Shown here piece after piece: positions 1 to 8,490 of a stretch of 29,333 bases of DNA. Source of the stretch: Chlorobiota bacterium (lineage in GTDB: Bacteria; Bacteroidota; Bacteroidia; Bacteroidales; B39-G9). The first letter of the stretch is position 1. Each line of letters starts with the position of its first letter. The position numbers and the translations under genes are program-made. The stretch is from the NCBI GenBank assembly GCA_030632095.1, contig DAOVJU010000002.1, forward strand, positions 1 through 29,333, written 5' to 3'. The notes under the pieces were generated by a model, which was given only the letters and a program-made list of their open reading frames with translations, was not told the DNA's origin and searched no databases.

Positions 1-474
1 ATTGGAAGCCTTAAATCCTCAAAGTTAATCGATTTCAGGATGAATAATATTGGGTTTGTATTTCAGGCTTATAATCTTATTCCGGTTTTAACAGCTAAGG
101 AAAATGTAGAATTTATTATGCATTTGCAGGGAAGGTCAAAAGTTGAAAGAGAAAAGCGTTCAAAAGAGCTACTTGAAGCAGTTGGCCTTGGTGACAGAAT
201 GAATGCCAGGCCAAACAAACTTTCCGGCGGACAACAACAAAGAGTAGCTGTGGCAAGAGCATTGGCTTCAAAACCAAAATTTATTCTAGCTGATGAGCCC
301 ACAGCAAATCTTGATTCAAAATCAACTGAAACCCTTTTAGATATCATGGAAAAGCTGAACAAAGAAGAAAATATTACTTTCATTTTTTCAACACATGATG
401 CAAGAGTGGTAAAAAAAGCCAGAAGAGTAATAACCATTGAAGATGGAAAAGTTATAAGTGATGAAAGGAAGTAA
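1..474 (+). CDS. ABC transporter ATP-binding protein, MacB/LolD type (5' partial)
   Basis: This is the nucleotide-binding subunit of an ABC transporter at the cytoplasmic face of the inner membrane. The frame is open from base 1, so the real start and the Walker A motif lie upstream of the window; the ATG at 40 is internal. Visible elements in order are the Q-loop (GFVFQ, just after base 51), the signature LSGGQQQRVAVARAL (LSGGQ encoded at 220-234), Walker B ILADEPTANLDS (from 283) and the switch histidine in FSTHDARV. The LTAKENVEF stretch and the ILADEPTANLDS Walker B are typical of the MacB/LolD (lipoprotein release or peptide/macrolide export) branch. Such ATPases usually work with an FtsX-like permease; none is visible downstream, so it would have to lie upstream. 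Family is certain, substrate unknown. Confidence 0.95.
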   Translation: MGSLKSSKLIDFRMNNIGFVFQAYNLIPVLTAKENVEFIMHLQGRSKVEREKRSKELLEAVGLGDRMNARPNKLSGGQQQRVAVARALASKPKFILADEPTANLDSKSTETLLDIMEKLNKEENITFIFSTHDARVVKKARRVITIEDGKVISDERK

Positions 475-520
475 TTGCAATTTGAAAATTTATTAATTGT
501 TTAATTTGAAAATGAAATGG

Positions 521-684
521 CACTGGCGCAAGTCTTGTGGGTTTGCTTTTAGCGATGTTGACTTGTGCCTGCTATTAACTTGTGCCTTGGGGACTCTTAT
601 GCTGCTCCGGATTTGTAATCCGGAGCCAAATAATAGAAGGATTTTGAATCCTTTGCTTAATTAACTTTCAGATTACAAATCCGA
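521..684. repeat. Cluster of small palindromes (REP-like)
   Basis: Four stem-loops are packed into the 256-base gap after the ABC gene. First, GGCGCAAGT (525-533) pairs, with one G-U, with ACTTGTGCC (561-569); the 10-mer ACTTGTGCCT is repeated at 561-570 and 578-587. Second, a perfect 10-bp stem GCTCCGGATT/AATCCGGAGC with a TGT loop lies at 604-626. Third, AAGGATT/AATCCTT with a 3-base loop lies at 637-653. Fourth, CTTTCAGATT/AATCCGAAAG with an ACA loop and one mismatch follows at about 664-686. Three of the four share a GGATT-N3-AATCC-like core. This resembles REP/BIME-type intergenic palindromes, but only one cluster is in view. It could also end the ABC transcript. Confidence 0.6.
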
Positions 685-730
685 AAGAGCTGAGAAATAA
701 TTTAAATCCAGCATAACGCAATACAAAAAA

Positions 731-1897
731 ATGAAGCACAAATTCATAATATTAACATTCTGCATAACAATAATTAATATAGGCTTACTTAAAGCACAAG
801 ACAAACAAAGAAACTGGTCGCTTAACGGATATGTTTCAAACATGCAATCCGTTATGTTCACCCATCCGGATAGCATGTCAATAAACGATAATCTTTTGCA
901 TAACAGGCTGAATTTTAATTGGTATGTTAATAACAATTTAAGCATTAATTTAGAAATGCGGAACCGGTTTTTCTGGGGAGATAATGTTCGCAATTTTCCG
1001 GGATATGCTGATATAATTAATTCATATGATGGAGTTGATTTCTTGTCAGCAAACATAATTGACAAACCATCATTTTTGTTCAACACAACTATTGACAGAG
1101 CAATTATTGATTTTGCAGCAGGTAATTTTAATTTGACATTAGGGCGTCAACGGATAAACTGGGGTAGAAGTCTGGTATGGAACCCAAATGATCTATTCAA
1201 TAATTATTCGTTTTTTGATTTTGACTATGAAGAAAAACCCGGTAGTGATGCATTAAGAATGCAGTATTATACAGGAGCAGCATCTTCAATTGAATTGGCT
1301 GTAAAAGTTGACAGCACAGAAAAAATTACTATTGCAGGATTAACACACATCAATATTGCAAATTACGACATACAAATATTAGCAGGATTAGTAAGAGAAA
1401 ACGATTGGGTAACAGGAACAGGATGGGAAGGAAACATTAAAAATTTTGGCTTTCGTGGCGAGATGAGTTATTTCCACCCAAAGGAAAATTTTAACGATAC
1501 TTCCGGAATATTTCTGGCCTCAATTAATTTGGGTTATACTTTTGAAAATTCAATGTTTATACAAATGGAAGGATTATACGATCAGGATCCAATAGATTTA
1601 AGTGGTGGCATTGGTTCTCAGGCTTTTTTAACTACACCGTTGGGCTCAAAAGACCTGGGATTTTCTGAATTTTCATGGTTTGCACAGTTAGGCTACCCGT
1701 TCAATCCTTTAATAAACGGAAACATCTCATTTATGTATTATCCTGATCTTGAAGGATTTTTTACCGGTCCTTCAGTTAGTGTTTCATTGGCGGATAATCT
1801 TGACTTTTCGGTGTTTACTCAAATATTCAGCATGAAATTAAATAATGACAGGACAAACTTTTACCTGGGATTTTTGAGGTTTAAATATAGTTTTTAA
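731..1897 (+). CDS. Outer-membrane beta-barrel protein (porin-like)
   Basis: The 388-aa protein has a Sec signal peptide (about residues 1-22, ending in LLKAQ) and then a run of alternating, aromatic-rich strands typical of an outer-membrane barrel. It ends in FKYSF, and a terminal Phe is characteristic of BAM-assembled proteins. The central LGRQRINWGRSLVWNPNDLF stretch is reminiscent of DUF1302/alginate-export-like porins, where strand residues after GRQ face the pore; that resemblance is from memory. It follows an ABC exporter ATPase with the palindrome cluster between them, so co-transcription is uncertain. Transported compound unknown. The start chosen is the only Met placed correctly before the signal peptide; no strong Shine-Dalgarno sequence precedes it. 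Confidence 0.75.
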   Translation: MKHKFIILTFCITIINIGLLKAQDKQRNWSLNGYVSNMQSVMFTHPDSMSINDNLLHNRLNFNWYVNNNLSINLEMRNRFFWGDNVRNFPGYADIINSYDGVDFLSANIIDKPSFLFNTTIDRAIIDFAAGNFNLTLGRQRINWGRSLVWNPNDLFNNYSFFDFDYEEKPGSDALRMQYYTGAASSIELAVKVDSTEKITIAGLTHINIANYDIQILAGLVRENDWVTGTGWEGNIKNFGFRGEMSYFHPKENFNDTSGIFLASINLGYTFENSMFIQMEGLYDQDPIDLSGGIGSQAFLTTPLGSKDLGFSEFSWFAQLGYPFNPLINGNISFMYYPDLEGFFTGPSVSVSLADNLDFSVFTQIFSMKLNNDRTNFYLGFLRFKYSF

Positions 1898-1919
1898 AAG
1901 GCTGGATATTCCAAGGTAC

Positions 1920-1989
1920 AGGTTACACTTTCGTTAACTAAAAGAAGTAGTCTCATGAACCGCAAAGTGGTGAGTAACCTTGCGCCAGT
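1920..1989. repeat. Interrupted inverted repeat after the porin-like gene
   Basis: GGTTAC (1921-1926) followed by ACTTT can pair with AAAGT and a downstream GTAACC (around 1964-1978), with a short bulge in the right arm. Immediately after it lies CTTGCGCCAGT (1979-1989), an exact inverted copy of ACTGGCGCAAG at 522-532. The porin-like gene is therefore bracketed by inverted 11-mers. It may act as a transcription end or be the remnant of a REP-like element; no transposase is present. Confidence 0.35.
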
Positions 1990-2058
1990 TGGTGTTTATG
2001 AATTGTGGCTGACAATTAAATAATAAATCTTCAAAACCAAAATGAATGGAGGTGCATC

Positions 2059-2769
2059 ATGAAAGAAAACATTCAAACCAAAAGTAATGATATAATTAAT
2101 TTGAAAAGCTTAAGGTTTGCAATATTTAAAAGACTTTCAATGTTTGTAGTCATTATGGGATTAATGTTTTTTCTATCTGCAGGAACAATACAATACTGGC
2201 CGGCATGGATTTATATTGCAATAATGATAATCCCATTGTTAATTGTATTTCAATATTTATTAAAACACGATCCTGAATTACTGGAAAGAAGAATGAGGCG
2301 TAGAGAAAAAGAAAAAGAACAAAAATTAATTATTAAGCTATCGTATATCTATTTTGTTGTAGCATTTGTTATTCCTGGTTTTGACTTTCGCTATGGATGG
2401 TCAAATGTGACCTGGAGTATTGTGATAGTAGCTGATATATTAGTTCTTTCAGGATATTTACTTTTCGTACTCGTTTTACGGGAAAATTCATATGCTTCAC
2501 GTATTATTGAGGTTGAAGAAAAGCAAAAAGTAATTACTACGGGTCCTTATTCCATTGTTCGTCATCCAATGTATACAGCAATATTAATCATGTACATTTT
2601 GAGTCCTGTAGCATTAGCTTCATACTGGGCTGTAATTCCGGCAATATTTCTGGTTTTTATAATAATTGCAAGAATAAAAAATGAAGAAAAGGTGCTTAAA
2701 GACGAACTTGAAGGATATCCCGAATATTTGCAGAAAGTAAAATATAGACTAATTCCTGGAATTTGGTAG
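2059..2769 (+). CDS. Isoprenylcysteine carboxyl methyltransferase (ICMT/PEMT-like) family membrane protein
   Basis: This 236-aa integral membrane protein belongs to the ICMT/phospholipid-methyltransferase-like superfamily, which uses S-adenosylmethionine to methylate lipid-linked or small substrates at the membrane. Several hydrophobic helices precede the diagnostic C-terminal module: GPYSIVRHPMY (starting at Gly162, with the Arg168-His169-Pro170 core), two further helices, then an EE-L-YPEYLQKVKYRLIPGIW tail that matches the family's cofactor-binding end. The bacterial members' substrates are mostly unknown, and prenylated proteins are not expected here. An unusually good ribosome binding site, GGAGGTG, sits at 2048-2054. 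A 14-bp stem-loop follows the stop, so the gene probably ends its transcript there. Confidence 0.88.
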   Translation: MKENIQTKSNDIINLKSLRFAIFKRLSMFVVIMGLMFFLSAGTIQYWPAWIYIAIMIIPLLIVFQYLLKHDPELLERRMRRREKEKEQKLIIKLSYIYFVVAFVIPGFDFRYGWSNVTWSIVIVADILVLSGYLLFVLVLRENSYASRIIEVEEKQKVITTGPYSIVRHPMYTAILIMYILSPVALASYWAVIPAIFLVFIIIARIKNEEKVLKDELEGYPEYLQKVKYRLIPGIW

Positions 2770-2789
2770 ACAGAATTTTATAAGCTGGC

Positions 2790-2822
2790 AACTTTCCGAA
2801 AGTTAAAAACTTTCGGAAAGTT
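2790..2822. terminator. Long perfect stem-loop after the methyltransferase gene
   Basis: AACTTTCCGAAAGT (2790-2803) and ACTTTCGGAAAGTT (2809-2822) are exact reverse complements separated by a 5-base TAAAA loop. No long T-run follows, so it may be a factor-assisted terminator or a REP-like palindrome. The right arm plus its neighbour recurs at 6182-6196. Confidence 0.6.
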
Positions 2823-2904
2823 CTTACTAAAAACAAAGGAATAATAATATAATATTAACTGATAATATCTTATCTTATATGCCAAACCATCAGGAGTTTT
2901 TAAA

Positions 2905-5900
2905 ATGAGAAAAATTTATTTTACAATTTTTTTAGGATTAATATTTAGTAGATTTTTGTTTTCGCAGGAAAAAACTGAACAAATAAGTGATAATAATGAC
3001 ACGATCCTTCATTTTAATATGAAAGATCAGGCTATATCAGGAGAGTTATTAAGATTATTGCCGGTAAATGACTATCGAAAAGCGAGCCTGCTTTTTGCCG
3101 GAATAAGCAATTATAATATTGACACATACGGGATTTTCGGAATAACAACAGACAATAATGCAATAATTATTGATGGGATTATTATTGAAGACGCGTCAGG
3201 TTTTCCTTTCTCTTTTATTAAAAACTTCGCGTTTGATATTGCAAAAACATCTGTTGAATTTAATAATTCAACAACAGGTTTTCTTCATCTGAATACGCCT
3301 GATTACCCTGAAACCATAAAATTTAATATCGATTTTTCAGAATCGCCATTAAAGGGATACTCGGAAAAAATACTGGACTTTGATCTTGGAGGGCCTCTCA
3401 AGATCATGAAAAGCGATAAATACCCACACTTTTATATTTCCGGCAGATATACAAATACAAATACTTTTTATCCGACATATATTAGCAGTACAGTTGTAAA
3501 ACCTGATGTTTTAGAAGAGATAACTGAAAATCCGATAATGCCTACATCAACAGGCATGGTTACATCACAAAGTGCAGATTATTTAACTGCGAGTGACCTT
3601 ACCACAACCAGTTTTTTTGAAAACACAGGAGGAGAAAAATTTAATTTGTATTCAAAAATCAGTATTCCATTAGGAAATAAATTTTCAATTGATCTGGGTA
3701 ATTACACAAAATTAGATAATAGCAAAGTCTTTATTTATGAAAACGCCTTAATGAATTCAGTTAATAACCCGGAGTTAATTACAAGAAATACAGACATCTA
3801 TGCACGAATAAATCATCAAATATATAAATCAGGAAATTTTGAATTAGGCTATGAACTTAAGCTTAATTATTCAAATTATTACCGGAAACAGCAAAGCCCG
3901 GTTCATCAGGACAATTTCTTTAACTATGGCTATATAGGCAAGTTCAAAACACACAAAATTAGATCCTACCAATTGTTTGGTATTGACACCATTGCACAAA
4001 ACATGGGATTACCCTATGAAGGACAACTTCATGATGGATTCAGGGATACATTGGTCGAATTTGAAGCTTCTGATATAAATTCTGAATTGTTTAATTATAC
4101 TTCTACTTATTATAGTTTATACGACAATAACTTTTATGGGCAATATGCTAATTTTATGAATATCGAAAACGGGGGAGGTTTATTAAATGGTATTAAACCA
4201 TCAATGATTTATCAAATGTGGAATGTACCGGGTTATCACCATGATTTTTATGGCATTAGCAGCAGGGAAAAATACGATGCCAGCCTGTTGTTAAAAGCAA
4301 GTTATAAAAAGCACGAAATTGTTTTTGGTGGAAGCTATACAAAACGCGATGAATCAAAGTATGAAATAAATCCGTATGGATTGTGGACACTTGCAAGAAA
4401 CCTTGCAAATAATCATATTTTGGAACTGGATTATCATAACCCCATGCCTGTTTATGATGATAATGGAGTATACCAGGGAATAATAAACTATAATAGATTA
4501 TATAATGCTAATGCTCAGTCATTGTTTGATATTAAGCTGAGAGAAAAACTTGGTTTACCAATAGATGGCCTTGACTGGATTGATATAGACAATCTTGATC
4601 CTTCATTGTTTACTATAGACATGTTCAGTGCAAATGAATTATTTAATTCCGGATATTCATATGTATACTATCAGGGTTATGATCCATATGGAAATAAAAT
4701 TAAAGATGATCCGACACTGGATGATTTTTTTAATCTCAAAGACGAATATGGAAATTATGTAAGACCAAAACCGGCTTATGAACCGGTTAACAAATCTGCT
4801 TTTATAAATTATATTTTTAATAACAAATGGATCAGTACAAACATAGGTTTAAGAGTTGAAAGTTTTAATTCAAACCAATACATGTTAAAAGATCCATATT
4901 TGTTATGTCCGGCAAAGACAGCCGGAGAAGTAAATGAGTTTGGCCAGCATCCATCAAATATTGAAGATGATTTTGTGGTTTATGTTGACAATTCATCAAA
5001 TCCAACAGAAATAAAAGGATACAGGGATGAAGATGTTTGGTATAATTCAGCAGGTGAAGAAATAAATGATCCATCCATAATTTATGCGGCAACAGGGAAT
5101 GTTGCTCCTTATTTAATTGATCCTGATGTATCATTGGGTGCTTCTTCGTTCACAGAAACAGAATCGATAATTAATATATTACCAAGGATAAATATTTCAA
5201 TTCAACCGCTTAGAGGATTAAAACTTTTCACCAGCTATAATTCATATACTCAAAATCCTGAAATTACAAACAGATTTATTCCTGAACAATACATGTTTAT
5301 TTATACCAATAATTTTATAAATAATCCAAGATTGGAACCTCAGCGTATAAATAATTTTGAAACAGGAATTACTTGTCTTTTCAAATCATATTTTATGGGA
5401 GAAATAAGGTTTAATGATATCAGGCTTCTAAATACACAAATGTTAAAAGTTTACAATGGTGCTTATCCTATAAAGTATTATACAATTGTAAATTCAGGCG
5501 AAAAGTTGAAAAATAAAGCAATAACTGCTTCTGCCCAATTTATGATCGGGAAGAACCCGAATGTATTATTAAGGATTAACTATACATGGATGTTAAAAAA
5601 TGATATTATTGAAACAGTTCGATATGATCTGTATCCAACAATAAACGAATTGATTGCTTATACAAATACACCGGATGAGATATTAAACAATTACCTGATA
5701 TTTACATTTGGAAAAGGACAAAACTATATTGGGCCAAATGTTAAATTCATTGAAAAAACGATTGAAAATTTATCAATGGGAATAAGTCTGACTTATAATG
5801 GATATCTAATTGGTGAGCCAGAACAAACTGATGTATATCCCTGGTCTGCTAAAGAACGCATACCATCGTTTAAATATGTTGACTTAAAAATTAACAAAGA

Positions 5901-6159
5901 GGTTGTGGTATCTAAGATTGCAATGAATTTTTATTTCATTATTGAAAATTATTATAATGAAATAAATATATATTCAGTATATGCAACCACAGGAAGTACA
6001 AACGATAGCGGCTATTTGTCTTATCCGGGTAACCAGTCAACAATACAAAGTCAACATGATCCTGACAGCTATCGTTTACAACGAAGCATTTACGAAAACA
6101 ATCCCTTGCACTATGCAAGCCCGAGGTTGTTCCGCTTAGGCCTTTCGTTTTCATTTTAG
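2905..6159 (+). CDS. TonB-dependent-receptor-like outer-membrane protein
   Basis: The 1084-aa protein carries a signal peptide (about residues 1-20, ending in LFSQ) and a plug-like segment (about 45-155) with LLPVNDYRKASLLFAGISN and a degenerate NAIIIDGIIIED motif. A very long strand-rich, Tyr/Asn-rich region follows and ends in LFRLGLSFSF, with the terminal Phe of an outer-membrane barrel. This is the usual length and order for TonB-dependent receptors of Bacteroidota. It lacks the carboxypeptidase-regulatory-like domain often found at the N-terminus of the Sus-type branch, and there is no SusD partner, so a glycan import role is not supported. Substrate unknown. A Shine-Dalgarno-like AGGAG lies eight bases before the ATG. 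It appears to be a single-gene unit between two related palindromes. Confidence 0.8.
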   Translation: MRKIYFTIFLGLIFSRFLFSQEKTEQISDNNDTILHFNMKDQAISGELLRLLPVNDYRKASLLFAGISNYNIDTYGIFGITTDNNAIIIDGIIIEDASGFPFSFIKNFAFDIAKTSVEFNNSTTGFLHLNTPDYPETIKFNIDFSESPLKGYSEKILDFDLGGPLKIMKSDKYPHFYISGRYTNTNTFYPTYISSTVVKPDVLEEITENPIMPTSTGMVTSQSADYLTASDLTTTSFFENTGGEKFNLYSKISIPLGNKFSIDLGNYTKLDNSKVFIYENALMNSVNNPELITRNTDIYARINHQIYKSGNFELGYELKLNYSNYYRKQQSPVHQDNFFNYGYIGKFKTHKIRSYQLFGIDTIAQNMGLPYEGQLHDGFRDTLVEFEASDINSELFNYTSTYYSLYDNNFYGQYANFMNIENGGGLLNGIKPSMIYQMWNVPGYHHDFYGISSREKYDASLLLKASYKKHEIVFGGSYTKRDESKYEINPYGLWTLARNLANNHILELDYHNPMPVYDDNGVYQGIINYNRLYNANAQSLFDIKLREKLGLPIDGLDWIDIDNLDPSLFTIDMFSANELFNSGYSYVYYQGYDPYGNKIKDDPTLDDFFNLKDEYGNYVRPKPAYEPVNKSAFINYIFNNKWISTNIGLRVESFNSNQYMLKDPYLLCPAKTAGEVNEFGQHPSNIEDDFVVYVDNSSNPTEIKGYRDEDVWYNSAGEEINDPSIIYAATGNVAPYLIDPDVSLGASSFTETESIINILPRINISIQPLRGLKLFTSYNSYTQNPEITNRFIPEQYMFIYTNNFINNPRLEPQRINNFETGITCLFKSYFMGEIRFNDIRLLNTQMLKVYNGAYPIKYYTIVNSGEKLKNKAITASAQFMIGKNPNVLLRINYTWMLKNDIIETVRYDLYPTINELIAYTNTPDEILNNYLIFTFGKGQNYIGPNVKFIEKTIENLSMGISLTYNGYLIGEPEQTDVYPWSAKERIPSFKYVDLKINKEVVVSKIAMNFYFIIENYYNEINIYSVYATTGSTNDSGYLSYPGNQSTIQSQHDPDSYRLQRSIYENNPLHYASPRLFRLGLSFSF

Positions 6160-6181
6160 CTTATGCCTTTAAAAACGCAAG

Positions 6182-6196
6182 AACTTTCGGAAAGTT
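6182..6196. repeat. CTTTCGGAAAG palindrome between convergent genes
   Basis: AACTTTCGGAAAGTT is palindromic around a central G and matches the arm of the stem-loop at 2790-2822. It lies in the 49-base gap between the receptor-like gene and the convergent metalloprotease gene, with a T-rich stretch on its right, so a short bidirectional terminator is possible. The matching copies suggest a dispersed family. Confidence 0.5.
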
Positions 6197-6208
6197 AATA
6201 TTTTATTT

Positions 6209-8260
6209 TTATTGAATTGTAATTTTTACAGAGTGAGTGTTAATTCCTGTTCGCACATTTAATGTATAAATTCCCGTATTTAAATTTTCAAGATTAAGTG
6301 TGATCTTGGTTTTATCAACAAAAGTTTCTTGCATAATCATTTTTCCAGCCAAATCATATAATTCAATTACGATATCAGTTTCAATATCTCTGGTTACTTC
6401 AATATGTATTTGTTCTTTTGCAGGATTAGGATATACCAGAATTTCCTGTTCATTTATTTCCTGCACTTTAACATCCCACAAACAGGTAATGTAATTAATT
6501 TTTGAACTTGATTTTGTATTAAAATCATTTGTCACTGTAAGTATAACATTATAAGTTCCTGCAGAATCATATCTTGTTTCAGGATTAGGAATATCGGTAA
6601 AATCAGCTATCCCTCCCTCAAAATACCATGAATAAGCAGTAACATCTCCTACGGTGAGATCCGTAAAATTAACAGTATGCCCACCATGAACCTGCGTTTT
6701 ATCTGCTTCAAAATCCGGGCTTAATGTCAGTACTTCAACTTCCTCATAATTTGATGGTTCTGATGTCATACCTAAATCATCAACTGACCTTAAATTGTAT
6801 GTATAAGTATCATCAGGTAAGCTATCGTCAGTATATGTCAATTGCGAATCATCAATTTCTGCAATTAATTCATCATCCCTATAAACATTGTAACCAATTA
6901 ACACAGCTTTATTGGGAGCATCCCAGCTTAATTCAACACTGCTTTCAACAACATTTGCTGTAAGGTTTTCAGGGGGGAAAAGCGTTTCAATATTAACTGT
7001 AACACTGTTGGATGCACTTGATTCAACTTCAACATCTAGGTTGTATAATGCTGTTAAATAATAAATGTATGTACTATCCGGTAAATTCAAATCTTCATAT
7101 GATCTTAGCGAAGTGTCAGTAATTGTATATATATGTCCTTCATTTCTGTAAATATTAAAGCAGATCAGGCTATCTTTTAAAGAACTTGTATCTGCATTAA
7201 ACATCCAGTTAAGTGTAACATTATTAAAATCAAGTGAAGATTCTAAAGAAGCAGGTGCCGGTAAAGGAGGTAATGGTACATGAAGCGAATCCTGTCCTAG
7301 TTCGTCTCTGTATGTGTCTATTGCTGCCCACATTCTGGTAGACTGGCCTGCTGTAAACATAATCATTGCTTCATCATCAACATAATCCATATAATTCATG
7401 AACATGTCATTGCTCCCGCATGAATATTGTGGATGAATAGGAGTTCCAAAATAATGATCAGCCTGATTTGGGGTATCATCCACGAGATCTGATCCTGTGC
7501 ATGCCCCGCCATCATCACCCCAAACATGATATAGGCTAAGCCAGTGCCCGATTTCATGTGTTGCCGTTCTCCCCATATCATAGTCCCCTGTTGTATTTCC
7601 AAATGCCCAGTAGGTAATTACAACCCCATCTTCCGCTCCATCAGGATCCCATGGAAATTGGGCATAACCAAGAATTCCACCATCTATATTGCAAACCCAC
7701 ATGTTCAAATACTTGTCGCTGTCCCAGGCATCATGCCCGCCATCAGCTGTGTGTTTTATCCACTGATTTGCTGCATTATAAACGTAAGATGTATTTTCCG
7801 TATAGGTACGGGTAACCCCTTCGGTTGGCTGGCCATCCGGATCAATCCTTGACATGGCAAATTCAATTTGACAGTCTGTAGCAAACGGATCAAATTCATC
7901 AGGTAAATCATCTATATCTTCATTCATTTTCCGGTAATCAAAATTTAATCTTTCAATTTGTTCGTTTACCCTTTCAATAGAAACATTTTGTGCTCCAAAA
8001 TGCCAGATAACATGCACTACAACAGGAATTATAAGTATATCCTTTGTGTTTTTTGTTTTATTATAATTATCTGCAATCCATTTATCAATTCTTAATTCAA
8101 AAAGAATTTGTTCTTTTTCTAAATTCGGGTTTAATAGTTTTTCTTGTTCGTAGAAAAGCATTGTGGCACATCTCTCATGATCCCCATGAATATTATGTTT
8201 TTGTGCAAACACAATAAGGTTCGCAAACAAACAGGTTAATAATAAAGTAATTCTTAACAT
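6209..8260 (-). CDS. Secreted M43-family zinc metalloprotease with FN3, PKD and T9SS sorting domains
   Basis: The 683-aa precursor is an extracellular metzincin-type protease of the pappalysin/cytophagalysin (M43) family. Domains in order: signal peptide (1-19), propeptide-like segment, catalytic domain (about 73-325) with the zinc motif HEIGHWLSLYH at 235-245 and the family's Cys-rich DDTPNQ stretch after it, two fibronectin type III domains (about 332-418 and 430-510), one PKD domain (about 514-593), and a T9SS type A sorting domain (about 600-683, with VYPNPAKEQI, YDLAGK and a final VKITIQ). The T9SS signal predicts export across the outer membrane with removal of the tail and release or attachment to the surface. 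Likely role: degradation of external protein. It is transcribed divergently from the gene at 8491. Confidence 0.95.
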   Translation of the reverse strand: MLRITLLLTCLFANLIVFAQKHNIHGDHERCATMLFYEQEKLLNPNLEKEQILFELRIDKWIADNYNKTKNTKDILIIPVVVHVIWHFGAQNVSIERVNEQIERLNFDYRKMNEDIDDLPDEFDPFATDCQIEFAMSRIDPDGQPTEGVTRTYTENTSYVYNAANQWIKHTADGGHDAWDSDKYLNMWVCNIDGGILGYAQFPWDPDGAEDGVVITYWAFGNTTGDYDMGRTATHEIGHWLSLYHVWGDDGGACTGSDLVDDTPNQADHYFGTPIHPQYSCGSNDMFMNYMDYVDDEAMIMFTAGQSTRMWAAIDTYRDELGQDSLHVPLPPLPAPASLESSLDFNNVTLNWMFNADTSSLKDSLICFNIYRNEGHIYTITDTSLRSYEDLNLPDSTYIYYLTALYNLDVEVESSASNSVTVNIETLFPPENLTANVVESSVELSWDAPNKAVLIGYNVYRDDELIAEIDDSQLTYTDDSLPDDTYTYNLRSVDDLGMTSEPSNYEEVEVLTLSPDFEADKTQVHGGHTVNFTDLTVGDVTAYSWYFEGGIADFTDIPNPETRYDSAGTYNVILTVTNDFNTKSSSKINYITCLWDVKVQEINEQEILVYPNPAKEQIHIEVTRDIETDIVIELYDLAGKMIMQETFVDKTKITLNLENLNTGIYTLNVRTGINTHSVKITIQ

Positions 8261-8288
8261 AGCATTTAGGTTTTATTGTTAGTAATTA

Positions 8289-8296
8289 CAAAACTA
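8289..8296 (-). promoter_or_regulatory. Candidate -7 box for the metalloprotease gene
   Basis: On the minus strand this reads TAGTTTTG, a match to the Bacteroidota TAnnTTTG element, 29 bases before the start codon. No convincing TTTG-type -33 box is seen at the expected distance, so confidence is low. Confidence 0.3.
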
Positions 8297-8416
8297 AAAA
8301 ACTATTCACTTAAAAGGCAGAAAATAAATATTTAACATTTTCAATAAATTGTATGGTTACAGTTTAAAAAGGGAAGAAAAGTTCATCCAATAAAGGTTTT
8401 GTAATTTAATTATAAT

Positions 8417-8463
8417 TATTTTTGGTTTCTGAAAATGCAGATAAATTATCAAAATCTTATCTG
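8417..8463 (+). promoter_or_regulatory. Candidate -7 box and leader stem-loop before the gene at 8491
   Basis: TATTTTTG (8417-8424) fits TAnnTTTG, although the nearest TTTG (8398-8401) is only 15 bases upstream, shorter than the usual 19-21. A 7-bp stem CAGATAA (8438-8444)/TTATCTG (8457-8463) lies between it and the ATG and would fall in the leader RNA if this promoter is used. Confidence 0.3.
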
Positions 8464-8490
8464 GAAAAACTACAATAACAAGAAAAGTAA

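Noticed and set aside
673..1086. Minus-strand open frame of 137 codons opposite the porin-like gene
   Set aside because: Lies antisense to a signal-peptide-bearing barrel gene, has biased Cys/Leu composition and no recognisable domain; shadow frame.
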